Below the pieces are notes generated by a model that saw only the letters and a program-made list of their open reading frames with translations, had not been told where the DNA came from and made no database searches. From Caryophanales bacterium UBA7642 (GTDB taxonomy: Bacteria; Bacillota_I; Bacilli_A; RFN20; CAG-288), in contig DLIM01000041.1 of assembly GCA_002483745.1 (NCBI GenBank), positions 19,046 to 55,886 of the forward strand: a DNA stretch of 36,841 nucleotides. Reading direction: 5' to 3'. Below are positions 8,133 through 16,259 of this stretch, piece after piece (within the stretch, counting starts at the first letter, position 1; every line of letters starts with the position of its first letter). The position numbers and the translations under genes are program-made.

Positions 8133-9457
8133 AAAAAGAAAAGCCTATCAAGTTTAAATATGCTAAGAACGGTCGTTTAAAGTTCACTAAGCAGATGAAG
8201 AAGAGCTACACCCTTCTTTTCCCAATGATGGCTCCCATTCATTTCACTATCCTTCAGAGAGTTTTTAATCATTATGGCTATCATGCTGAGCTTTTGACTG
8301 ATTCCTCTCCGGCCATTGCTCAGACTGGTTTAAAGTATATTCAGAACGATATGTGTTATCCGGCTATCTTATCCTGTGGTCAGATGATCCATGCTCTTCA
8401 AAGTGGCAAATATGATCTTCATCACGTTGCCTTGATGATTTCTCAGACAGGCGGTGGATGCAGAGCCTCTAATTATATTTCCTTATTAAGAAAAGGACTT
8501 AAGAGAGCTGGTCTTGATTATGTCCCCTGTGTTTCCATCAACTTATCTGGTTTAGAGAAGAACTCTGGACTTCAGATTACTTTAGGAATGATTAGAAGAA
8601 TGACGGCTGCTGTCATCTATGGTGATATGCTGATGGTTTTAAAGAACCAGGTTGAACCATACGAAGTAGAAAAGGGTACCTGTAAGAAATTAGTTGATAA
8701 GTGGACCGAAGATCTCTGCAATCAGATTCTTAATAAGAATGGTTACAAATCCAAGATTATTCAGTCTAACTTAAACAATATTGCTAAGGATTTTGGCTCA
8801 GTTAAGAGAGATGGCAAACCAAGAGTCAAAGTTGGTATTGTTGGAGAAATATATGTTAAATACGCTGCTTTAGGTAATAACAACCTGGAGAAGTTCCTTC
8901 GTGACCAAGATTGCGAAGTTAATCTTCCAGGCATGATGAACTTTATTCTCTTCAAGGTCGATAATAGACTTGAGGATATTAAGCTTTATGGCGGACATAA
9001 GATGAAGAAACTAATCTGCCAAATTCTTTTTAACTTCTGTACCAAGATGCAAAACATGTTTAATGATGCTATCAGGAATAACACTAACCTTCAGGTCCCC
9101 TCACCGTATCAGCATGTTAAAGCCCTTGACAAAGGCATCAATGGCTATGGCAATAAGATGGGAGAAGGCTGGCTATTAACAGGTGAGATGTTGGAACTTT
9201 GTGAATCCGGGTATGAGAACATTGTCTGTACTCAGCCTTTTGGCTGTCTTCCTAACCATATTTCCGGAAAAGGAATGATAAGAAAAGTCCGGGAAGTTAA
9301 CCCGGGCTCTAATATTGTTGCTGTTGACTATGATGCTGGTGCTCCTAAGGTCAATCAGGAGAACCGTATTAAACTGATGCTTTCTATTGCTAAAGAGAAC
9401 TTAGATAAAGAGGAAGCTCATAAAACTAATTCCGCTACTAAGTCCTTAGTCAAATAA
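8129..9457 (+). CDS. 2-hydroxyacyl-CoA dehydratase-like / double-cubane-type reductase component
   Basis: 442 residues corresponding to the C-terminal part of long activase fusions, the dehydratase D-component-like Fe-S protein that the activator reduces. Conserved cysteine segments include DMCYPAILSCGQ, GGGCRASN and CTQPFGCLPNHISGKG, the last typical of this superfamily. The start is supported by AAGGAG about 9 nt upstream inside the end of the activase gene, with an ATGA overlap implying coupled translation. The frame stays open upstream of the ATG, so a -1 frameshift fusion is a conceivable minor product. The last 40 bp overlap the convergent gene at 9418-10176. Catalytic substrate unknown. 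Confidence 0.85.
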   Translation: MKKEKPIKFKYAKNGRLKFTKQMKKSYTLLFPMMAPIHFTILQRVFNHYGYHAELLTDSSPAIAQTGLKYIQNDMCYPAILSCGQMIHALQSGKYDLHHVALMISQTGGGCRASNYISLLRKGLKRAGLDYVPCVSINLSGLEKNSGLQITLGMIRRMTAAVIYGDMLMVLKNQVEPYEVEKGTCKKLVDKWTEDLCNQILNKNGYKSKIIQSNLNNIAKDFGSVKRDGKPRVKVGIVGEIYVKYAALGNNNLEKFLRDQDCEVNLPGMMNFILFKVDNRLEDIKLYGGHKMKKLICQILFNFCTKMQNMFNDAIRNNTNLQVPSPYQHVKALDKGINGYGNKMGEGWLLTGEMLELCESGYENIVCTQPFGCLPNHISGKGMIRKVREVNPGSNIVAVDYDAGAPKVNQENRIKLMLSIAKENLDKEEAHKTNSATKSLVK

Positions 9458-10176
9458 AGCAAAGCTATCTTATCTATACCTTCTAAGGAGTAGTTCTTAC
9501 TGACTTTATTAAAGCCGCTAACAACGGCTTTTTTGAATCCTTCTAAATAGAAAGCGTTCTTTTCACTAGGGATAACAAGACAGTCTTCATAGCTGAACAG
9601 TCCATTAGTAAGACAGTTCAAGTCAGGTCTGATCTTTAAGGGATCAGTAGTAGGCTGAGTTAAGAAGGAGTGGAAAAGAGAGCGTGTATATAAGACAGCC
9701 TGATTAAAAATGATTTCTTTATTCTTGTCAAAGTAAGTTAATAGTTTCTTTTCAATTACTTTATTGTCACAGGCTAAGTCTATGACAACAAGAGGAGCTA
9801 GGCGAGCTAATAGTTCTGGTAAAAGTACTTTATTTAAATCATAAAGGAAGGAATTCAAAGTTCTTAAAGCATTGTTCTTTTCATCTTCCATACGGGCTTT
9901 ATAATCATCAGGAAGCTTATTGATGATTTGAGAAAAATAGGATTTAAAGGCTTCCTCACCTAATTGGGATTTCTCTTTTCCTTGTCCTTTTAAGATAATG
10001 GCATTACCAATCAAAGAATATAAATAAAAAGATATTAAAGACTGTTTGCTATCCTCCTGATAGCCGTAGCCATTAATATCAAAACGATTAGATACCCTTT
10101 GACCATTGAAGACAAAGACAATCTTCCTTTGATCAGATAGACTAGTAACTGAAGAAATAATATCCAGTTTGTTCAT
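9418..10176 (-). CDS. Hypothetical protein (orphan)
   Basis: A 252-residue soluble protein with no membrane segment or motif that I recognise; it looks mostly alpha-helical. It is convergent with, and overlaps by 40 bp, the end of the reductase gene. I accept it because the frame is long and antisense to almost nothing, its codon style matches its neighbours, and it has its own extended -10 promoter just upstream. There is no Shine-Dalgarno, so translation may start on a very short leader. It is divergent from guaA across a 184-bp gap. The function is not inferred. Confidence 0.7.
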   Translation of the reverse strand: MNKLDIISSVTSLSDQRKIVFVFNGQRVSNRFDINGYGYQEDSKQSLISFYLYSLIGNAIILKGQGKEKSQLGEEAFKSYFSQIINKLPDDYKARMEDEKNNALRTLNSFLYDLNKVLLPELLARLAPLVVIDLACDNKVIEKKLLTYFDKNKEIIFNQAVLYTRSLFHSFLTQPTTDPLKIRPDLNCLTNGLFSYEDCLVIPSEKNAFYLEGFKKAVVSGFNKVSKNYSLEGIDKIALLYLTKDLVAELVL

Positions 10177-10192
10177 GTTAGTTATTACGAAA

Positions 10193-10201
10193 ATTATAGC
10201 A
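10193..10201 (-). promoter_or_regulatory. Extended -10 promoter for the 9418-10176 gene
   Basis: Read on the minus strand this is TG-C-TATAAT. The hexamer is at 10193-10198, 16 nt before the ATG, giving a predicted leader of only about 9 nt without a Shine-Dalgarno. Confidence 0.6.
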
Positions 10202-10205
10202 TATC

Positions 10206-10299
10206 AGGAAAGGGATTAAAAAAGAAAAAGCCATTCCTTTTTCTTTTCTTTGTTTGGCTTTAAAGAAAAACACCATTTCGCCCTTTATTTCCCTTTCCT
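10206..10299. repeat. Nested inverted repeats between divergent genes
   Basis: A perfect 10-bp inverted repeat, AGGAAAGGGA at 10206-10215 and TCCCTTTCCT at 10290-10299, encloses a second one: AAAGAAAAAG at 10221-10230 and CTTTTTCTTT at 10237-10246 with a 6-nt loop. The whole stretch is strongly purine/pyrimidine segregated. It lies between the promoter of the minus-strand orphan and that of guaA, so it could be an operator or an RNA hairpin. The repeats are seen directly; a function is not established. Confidence 0.45.
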
Positions 10300-10334
10300 T
10301 TAAGTTTAGGGTTTATCTATTAGTCTTTTTCAGC

Positions 10335-10354
10335 TATAATTTTAGTTTGAGGTA
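10335..10354 (+). promoter_or_regulatory. guaA -10 and ribosome site
   Basis: A consensus -10 TATAAT lies at 10335-10340, so the start should fall near 10347. The ribosome site TGAGGT is at 10348-10353, followed by the ATG at 10361. No good -35 is visible and there is no purine riboswitch in the short leader. Confidence 0.55.
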
Positions 10355-10360
10355 AAAACC

Positions 10361-11902
10361 ATGGCTGAAGATAGAATCGTCGTTATTGATTTCGGTGGTC
10401 AGTACAATCAGCTGATAGCTAGACGTGTCCGTCAGTGTCATGCTTATTCGGAAGTTCTTCCTTATACTACTCCTATTGAAAAATTAGCTGATCCTTCTAT
10501 TAAAGGCATTATTTTTACAGGTGGTCCTAATAGTGTCTATTTAGAGAAGTCTCCTCATATTTCAGCTGATATCTTTAAATTAAATAAACCGATTCTCGGT
10601 ATTTGCTATGGTGCTCAGCTAATTGCTTATACCTTAGGCGGAGTCGTTTCACATGCCGAAACTAGTGAATATGGAAAAGCCGCTGTCCAGATTATTAATA
10701 AATCAAGGCTCTTAAACCGAGTCTCTAAGAATACTGAAGTCTTTATGTCTCATACGGATAAAGTAACTAAATTACCGGAAGGCTTTGTTACTACGGCTTC
10801 ATCTAGCAATTGCCTAAATGCTGCTTTTGAAAATGAAAGTCATGCTATCTATGCTACTCAGTTCCATCCGGAAGTGGAGCATACTGTTGAAGGACAGAAG
10901 ATTATCGAGAACTTCGTTTTTGATATCTGCCGCTGCCAAGACTCTTGGAAGACTTCCTCTTTTATTGATACTAAGATTGCTGAAATTAGAAAACAGGTTG
11001 GAGATAAGAAAGTCATCTGCGGTTTATCAGGCGGGGTTGATTCTTCTGTTACTGCAGCTTTGATTTCTAAAGCTATCGGTAAGAATCTTTATTGTGTTTT
11101 TGTTGATCACGGCTTAATGAGAAAGAATGAAGCTAAACAGGTTGAAGATTGCTTCGGACCTAATGGGAAATTCGATTTGAACTTTATTCCCGTTGATGCT
11201 TCCACTTTATTCTTTGAGAAACTTAAAGGATTAACTGATCCGGAAGCTAAACGTAAGGCCATTGGCGCTACCTTTATGGAAGTCTTTGAGGATGAATCCA
11301 ATAAGATAGATGATGCTGAATATTTAGCTCAGGGTACTATTTATCCTGACCGTATTGAGTCAGGACTTGGCATTTCAGCTAAGATTAAGTCTCATCATAA
11401 TGTTGGTGGACTTCCTAAGAATATTAAATTCAAGGGCTTGGTAGAGCCTTTGAATTATTTATTCAAGGATGAGGTCAGGGAAGTCGGACATCTATTAGGA
11501 TTACCGGATGAGATAGTTTATAGGCAACCATTCCCAGGTCCTGGACTTGGAATTAGAATCATCGGTGAAGTAACTCCTGAGAAAGTCAAGATTGTTCAGG
11601 AAGCCGATTACATTTTCAGGGAAGAAATCAAAAAGGCTGGCTTAGATAGAAACATCAGTCAGTATTTTGCTGCTCTTTCTAATATGAAATCCGTTGGTGT
11701 TATGGGTGATAGCAGAACTTATGACTATGCTATTGTTCTAAGAGCTGTTCAGACTGATGACTTCATGACTGCAAAGCCTTATCAGATTCCTTATGATGTT
11801 TTAACCACTATTGTGGATAGAATAGTTAATGAAGTTAAAGGTGTTAACCGTGTTCTTTATGACTTCACTTCTAAGCCACCATCAACTATTGAATTAGAAT
11901 AG
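10361..11902 (+). CDS. guaA: GMP synthase (glutamine-hydrolysing)
   Basis: 513 residues, the usual GuaA length. It converts XMP, ATP and glutamine to GMP in the cytosol. The N-terminal class I glutamine amidotransferase has nucleophile Cys82 in GICYGAQ and the His169/Glu171 pair in QFHPEVE. The ATP-pyrophosphatase domain has the P-loop SGGVDSS at 223-229. The C-terminal dimerisation domain ends in the conserved KPPSTIELE (most homologues have GTIEWE). It is monocistronic by context, with its own TATAAT promoter and an orphan gene divergent upstream. The next gene follows after a 105-bp AT-rich gap (11903-12007) without a convincing terminator. Confidence 0.97.
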   Translation: MAEDRIVVIDFGGQYNQLIARRVRQCHAYSEVLPYTTPIEKLADPSIKGIIFTGGPNSVYLEKSPHISADIFKLNKPILGICYGAQLIAYTLGGVVSHAETSEYGKAAVQIINKSRLLNRVSKNTEVFMSHTDKVTKLPEGFVTTASSSNCLNAAFENESHAIYATQFHPEVEHTVEGQKIIENFVFDICRCQDSWKTSSFIDTKIAEIRKQVGDKKVICGLSGGVDSSVTAALISKAIGKNLYCVFVDHGLMRKNEAKQVEDCFGPNGKFDLNFIPVDASTLFFEKLKGLTDPEAKRKAIGATFMEVFEDESNKIDDAEYLAQGTIYPDRIESGLGISAKIKSHHNVGGLPKNIKFKGLVEPLNYLFKDEVREVGHLLGLPDEIVYRQPFPGPGLGIRIIGEVTPEKVKIVQEADYIFREEIKKAGLDRNISQYFAALSNMKSVGVMGDSRTYDYAIVLRAVQTDDFMTAKPYQIPYDVLTTIVDRIVNEVKGVNRVLYDFTSKPPSTIELE

Positions 11903-11982
11903 TTAGACAATTGATTAATATTTTTTAAAAAATGCTTAAATAACTGAAAACACTTTCATATGCTCCTATATCTTTCTTAATC

Positions 11983-12000
11983 TATAATCGAATACAAGGA
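11983..12000 (+). promoter_or_regulatory. Promoter of the exported protein/ABC block
   Basis: A consensus -10 TATAAT lies at 11983-11988, about 20 bp before the ATG at 12008, with AAGGA at 11996-12000 and a second AGGA beside it as possible ribosome sites. No good -35 is visible. The gap upstream also contains an AT-only palindrome (ATTTTTTAAAAAAT). Confidence 0.5.
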
Positions 12001-12007
12001 TTAGGAA

Positions 12008-12856
12008 ATGAAAAAAGTTTACTGTTGTACTTCTTGGCTATGTTTTATCTCTTTGCTAACTGGCTTCTGTAATTGCGATTCTCAAAATAATTCTATAGAA
12101 GCAAAAAAATCAAAGTATACTTTTAATAATGGTACGGAGGGAAGTAGCATTAGTGAAAATTATTCAGTAAAGGAAAACGCATCTATTTCTCAATATTCTT
12201 TTTCAAATAATGGTTCCTCATATATAACTGGTAATTCATATATATATAGTTTTAATATAGGGAAAATGGGACATGAATTAGATTATAAAGTCAATCTAAT
12301 TGAAAAAATTAATGGCCAATATTGTCATTGGAGCAAAGGATTTTATTCAAAGGCAACTTTATTAGATGGCTCCTTATCCTCGCTTGAAGAATCTGATTAC
12401 TCCTATATTGCGAGCAGCTCAATTAGTGTTTCAATGGTATCAACCATGTTTTATTCTTTGGCATCAGCGGTTACTGCATTTGCGAGCCTTGACTCCATTG
12501 TTTCAGCTTCTGCAACTCTTAAAGAAGGATCTACTTTTACCGAGCAAAACAAATACACTTATTCAAGAACTAAAACATATAATTATTATTCGAATGAAAA
12601 AATCAAATTAGATGCTAATTCCGCGTCTTCCTGTCCTGATGGATATTCTATTTCAATTGGCTTAATTGGAACTTTCTATTTGCTAAATATCACATATACG
12701 GAATACACCTATTGGTGGTGGGGAAAATATGTAACACAAGGAACAAATGAAAATACTACTACCAATGTGATTGTGTCAAATGAGACAGATATGACAAAAG
12801 GATATGTCTTGCAGAAAATTGGCGATAGTGAGACCAAGTATTATTTAGCTAAATAA
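12008..12856 (+). CDS. Exported beta-rich protein, possible lipoprotein; candidate ABC cargo
   Basis: 282 residues, not assignable to a known family by eye. The N terminus (MKKVYCCTSW then a hydrophobic stretch to 20) is a signal-peptide-like segment. LLTGF-Cys21 resembles a lipobox, but Phe at -1 is not canonical, so lipidation is uncertain. The mature part is rich in Ser, Thr, Asn and Tyr with alternating polar/aromatic runs, suggesting beta strands. A Ser/Ala-rich hydrophobic stretch spans 138-171, and a striking aromatic motif YWWWGKY lies at 235-241. Cys106 and Cys209 could pair. It is first in a three-gene unit with the ABC gene 2 bp downstream, which suggests cargo or an extracytoplasmic partner. 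A pore-forming or bacteriocin-like role is speculation. Base composition is AT-richer than the housekeeping genes. Confidence 0.75.
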   Translation: MKKVYCCTSWLCFISLLTGFCNCDSQNNSIEAKKSKYTFNNGTEGSSISENYSVKENASISQYSFSNNGSSYITGNSYIYSFNIGKMGHELDYKVNLIEKINGQYCHWSKGFYSKATLLDGSLSSLEESDYSYIASSSISVSMVSTMFYSLASAVTAFASLDSIVSASATLKEGSTFTEQNKYTYSRTKTYNYYSNEKIKLDANSASSCPDGYSISIGLIGTFYLLNITYTEYTYWWWGKYVTQGTNENTTTNVIVSNETDMTKGYVLQKIGDSETKYYLAK

Positions 12857-12858
12857 TT

Positions 12859-14994
12859 ATGCTTAAAGTATCTAATCTTTCGTTTCATTATCCAAAGATT
12901 GATGAAAACATCTTAACAGATGTTAGCTTTTCAGTTTCTGATTGTTCTTTTACTGTGATTGAAGGGCCCTCAGGATGCGGAAAGACCACTCTTATTAATT
13001 TGATTAGAGGAAACCGTATTCCACAGAAAGGCTCTATATTATGGGAAAAAGATAACCCTCATCTTTATTATGGAGGGGTTGAAGAAAGTAATATTGGTAT
13101 TCTCTCAGTTATGGATAACCTTCTTTTGGCAACCAATGATCACCAGCAAGCAATAGATGCTCTAAAGAAAGTTCAGTTGGATGATAAAAAAGACGTTTTA
13201 GTTTCGCGATTATCGAAAGGTGAAAAAGCTAGATTGATGATTGCTAGAATTCTAGTTATTAAGCCTGAAGTAATTCTTTTAGATGAACCTAGTGCTAACC
13301 TTGATCTAGTCTCTTCCAAGATTGTTTATCAGTTACTTACTATGCTATCTAAGACATCTTGCTTGATTGTTGCTTCGCATGATAGTTCAATTCTTGAGTT
13401 TGCAACCCAAATTATCAGTATTGAAAATTCAAAAATCACTATTAAGAAACAAGAAATCAATCATAATTCTTCTTTAAGGGAAAAAGAAAAAATAGTATCT
13501 CCTTCTACAAAGATATATTTAAAATTAGGGAGAAAAAGATTTTTACATTATCCAGTATTAGCGGCCTTTAGAACACTTAGTCTAGTGCTAATGTTAGTCT
13601 TTTCTTTCATTGCTTTTTCTTTTGGATTAGTAAACGAAACTGAAACTAAGAATTCTGTAATTGAGAATCTTTCCGGTATTTATCAATGCACTGATACTCG
13701 TATTAATGATTCAGATACTGTTTCATTAACTACTTCTAAATATCCCTCAAAAACAATAATTCCTAGTTTTAGCATTGATGGGTATACAGCCGTTTTTGAA
13801 GAAGATGTTAGTCCATATATTTCTGGCAGCATCGATGATACATACAAAAGTAAGTCCTTCTATGATTCCTCATTATTTCCCGTATATTGGAATAGGAAGT
13901 CCAATCCTGTAGGGCAAACCATTAGTGAAGGGAAAAAATTAGAATTCAGTAATAAATTGATAGTATCTGGTTTCATTGTTATTGGTTCTGATGACGCTTC
14001 GGCTTTAATAAGCATCGTTATTTCAAAGAATTCATACACAGCATTCTATAAAAAGTATGGATTCAGAAACTCTGGTTTGGGAAACTCAGTAGAGTCTTTT
14101 GTTAATTCCTATACTGGAAATAATCCTTTTAGCAGTTTTGAATTGATGTTTGCGCCATACATTGTTTCATATTCTGAAATCAATGATGGAGATTCTTCCG
14201 GTGAAGAAACTTTGTTTGCCGATAAATATGATTTTTATGTGTCTTATCAAAGACTTTATGAATGGCTATATGACAGGAAAACTAATAATGACCCTTATTT
14301 CAGCAACTTCAATTATGAGTTTGGCTGCAATATGTCCTATTATGGATTAGGAGTCTATAATTTGAAAATGAAAGGCTCTTTTTCTTCGGATTCTTCAATC
14401 ACTGGAGACATTGTGGTTGTAAGCGATGAATTCTTTAATGAGATAATGAATTCACCATTGGTTAAAGGCGAAAAGGCTAATCATTATTTCTTAACTTCAG
14501 ACTATTTGAAAGCTAATAAGGATTTAATAGATAATGAAACAATTTCGGTTTCTTCGTTTTCCTTGGAAAAGTTTCCCGTTACTATTAATAACTGTAAAAG
14601 CCTTGCTAAGTTCTTAGCTGTTGCTTCAGGTGTATTAGCATTGATATTAGTTATTCTAAATATCCTATTTGGATTTCGCTCCAAAGAAGAATTTAGGAAA
14701 GACCAAGGCTGTTTTAAAGAATGGGGTATTCCTAAAAAATATGTTTTCCTTTCGGATTTTTCCTTATGCATGATTGCGACTATTCCTGCTGGGATTATTT
14801 CGCTGATAGTTAGTCCTTTTGCTTCTCTTGCATGGGGAAAATCAATTGCTAGTTCAACTTTATTAAATGGGACACTCTTTTTCTCTTTAGGAATGTGTTT
14901 CCTTTATTCTTTCATTATATTTATTTTAGTTTTCATGCTTCTATTTGTTTCAAATATAGTTAGAGAGAAAAAATATGTTACTTCAAGGAAATAA
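12859..14994 (+). CDS. Fused ABC ATPase/permease with large extracytoplasmic domain
   Basis: 711 residues in MacB-like order: an N-terminal ATPase domain, then an FtsX-like permease. The ATPase has Walker A GPSGCGKTT at 36-44, an ABC signature LSKGE at 118-122 (the usual second Gly is Lys), and Walker B with the catalytic Glu in LLDEP at 140-144. Membrane segment 1 is about 232-258, an external region of roughly 325 residues follows, and three C-terminal segments lie near 585-607, 630-655 and 675-702. It probably forms a heterodimer with the following ABC protein, whose start overlaps this gene by 20 bp. MacB-type pumps act on extracytoplasmic substrates by mechanotransmission. There is no ribosome site; translation is likely coupled to the gene 2 bp upstream. 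Confidence 0.85.
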   Translation: MLKVSNLSFHYPKIDENILTDVSFSVSDCSFTVIEGPSGCGKTTLINLIRGNRIPQKGSILWEKDNPHLYYGGVEESNIGILSVMDNLLLATNDHQQAIDALKKVQLDDKKDVLVSRLSKGEKARLMIARILVIKPEVILLDEPSANLDLVSSKIVYQLLTMLSKTSCLIVASHDSSILEFATQIISIENSKITIKKQEINHNSSLREKEKIVSPSTKIYLKLGRKRFLHYPVLAAFRTLSLVLMLVFSFIAFSFGLVNETETKNSVIENLSGIYQCTDTRINDSDTVSLTTSKYPSKTIIPSFSIDGYTAVFEEDVSPYISGSIDDTYKSKSFYDSSLFPVYWNRKSNPVGQTISEGKKLEFSNKLIVSGFIVIGSDDASALISIVISKNSYTAFYKKYGFRNSGLGNSVESFVNSYTGNNPFSSFELMFAPYIVSYSEINDGDSSGEETLFADKYDFYVSYQRLYEWLYDRKTNNDPYFSNFNYEFGCNMSYYGLGVYNLKMKGSFSSDSSITGDIVVVSDEFFNEIMNSPLVKGEKANHYFLTSDYLKANKDLIDNETISVSSFSLEKFPVTINNCKSLAKFLAVASGVLALILVILNILFGFRSKEEFRKDQGCFKEWGIPKKYVFLSDFSLCMIATIPAGIISLIVSPFASLAWGKSIASSTLLNGTLFFSLGMCFLYSFIIFILVFMLLFVSNIVREKKYVTSRK

Positions 14995-16258
14995 TCTGAC
15001 TAAAACCTTTGCTGGAAAAAATGTTTTCAAAGATGTATCCCTTTCTTTAGCTAATGGGAAACTATACATATTAGAAGGGCCGTCAGGATGTGGGAAAAGT
15101 ACTTTGATGACTTTACTAGGTTTACTTGATAAACCTGATTCTGGAAATATCTTTTTAGATAAGCAAGAAATCACCTATAGTAAATATCAAAAAATAGAAG
15201 AGATAAGAAGGTCTTACTATTCTTTTTTGTCACAGGATGACAACCTAATAGATTATCTTACATTAAGAGAGAACCTTTCGTTGGTTTCAAAAGATCAAAA
15301 AAGAATTGAGAAATATTGCCAAAGATTGGAGATAGACAAGCTTCTTGATAAGAAGACTAGTGAAATGTCTCGTGGAGAGAAAGCTCGTGGTTCAATAATA
15401 AGAGTTATATTGGAAGATAGGCCAATTATGTTTCTAGATGAACCTACTGGTCATCTTGATTCTAGGAGAACCAATTTAGTTTATAAATGGCTAGAGGAAA
15501 TTTGCGCCAATCATATCATTCTTGTCATTTCTCATGATTTTAGACAAAAATGTTCTACTCTTTCAGACAATTCAAAAATTTCTTTCATATCTATTTGTAA
15601 TGGCATGAAATGTAGTAATAAAGAAACATGTAAATGCATATTGCCTAAGAAAGTAGAGGCAAGACCAACATTTGCAATACTTTTAAAGATGGGTTTGTTT
15701 TCTCAGTGTAAAAATTGGTTAAAGACTATTGCGTTTGCCATGGCATTTTTAATAATTCCATTCTTCTTTTTAACTTACGTTTGCTTCTCGCAATTTTCTA
15801 TTCCAACTGAATCAACCATTCTTAATCTTAATTGGATAATAGATAAAAAATATCTATTTATAATCACTTCTGTTTTTTGTGGCTTGCTACTGCTTTCATT
15901 AGATGCTTTATTTATTTTTGAAAATCAAAAAGAAAAGAAAAAAGAATATACGCTTCTTACTTTGGAAGGCTATTCTTCAGTAGAAATTATTAAAGAAAAA
16001 GGAATTGATTATTTTCTTTTTACTATTCCTATTGATACAGTGTCCATGCTTTTGTTTTATTGTCTAAAGGGTAATTGGAATATGATTATAAGTAACATCT
16101 ACGGATTAGATGAAGTGGTCTCAATTATTTGCTTTTATCCATGGCATCTATTTTTGATTTTTTCAGTTTTCTTATTAATTCCGTTAGTCTTATTAATCAT
16201 ATCTTCTTTAAGCAAACCTCTCAACTTGGCTGATCAAATGAAAAAGGATGATGAATAG
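14975..16258 (+). CDS. Compact fused ABC ATPase/permease, partner subunit
   Basis: 427 residues: an N-terminal ATPase followed by about four membrane segments (near 251-272, 289-312, 335-352 and 385-415) without the large external domain of its neighbour. It has Walker A GPSGCGKST at 35-43, a signature MSRGE and Walker B FLDEPTGHLD. Between ATPase and permease lies a cysteine cluster at 208, 213, 219 and 221, which is unusual for this class and could bind a metal. The start overlaps the upstream ABC gene by 20 bp, so the two subunits are probably made together. The gene ends 1 bp from the end of the convergent oxidoreductase gene, with no terminator between. Confidence 0.83.
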   Translation: MLLQGNNLTKTFAGKNVFKDVSLSLANGKLYILEGPSGCGKSTLMTLLGLLDKPDSGNIFLDKQEITYSKYQKIEEIRRSYYSFLSQDDNLIDYLTLRENLSLVSKDQKRIEKYCQRLEIDKLLDKKTSEMSRGEKARGSIIRVILEDRPIMFLDEPTGHLDSRRTNLVYKWLEEICANHIILVISHDFRQKCSTLSDNSKISFISICNGMKCSNKETCKCILPKKVEARPTFAILLKMGLFSQCKNWLKTIAFAMAFLIIPFFFLTYVCFSQFSIPTESTILNLNWIIDKKYLFIITSVFCGLLLLSLDALFIFENQKEKKKEYTLLTLEGYSSVEIIKEKGIDYFLFTIPIDTVSMLLFYCLKGNWNMIISNIYGLDEVVSIICFYPWHLFLIFSVFLLIPLVLLIISSLSKPLNLADQMKKDDE

Positions 16259-16259
16259 A

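Noticed and set aside
5181..9457. Broken (pseudogene) activase fusion
   Set aside because: Both pieces keep all expected motifs and the second has its own ribosome site, so a functional split is simpler than a frameshift wreck; a sequencing error cannot be excluded from sequence alone.
10177..10360. Purine riboswitch before guaA
   Set aside because: The -10 leaves only a ~14-nt leader and no three-way junction motif is visible.
11903..12007. guaA terminator at the AT-only palindrome
   Set aside because: ATTTTTTAAAAAAT has no G/C stem and no following T-tract.
12008..12856. Firm call of the 282-residue protein as a pore-forming toxin
   Set aside because: The alternating beta pattern and Ser-rich stretch are suggestive only; no family signature could be confirmed by eye.
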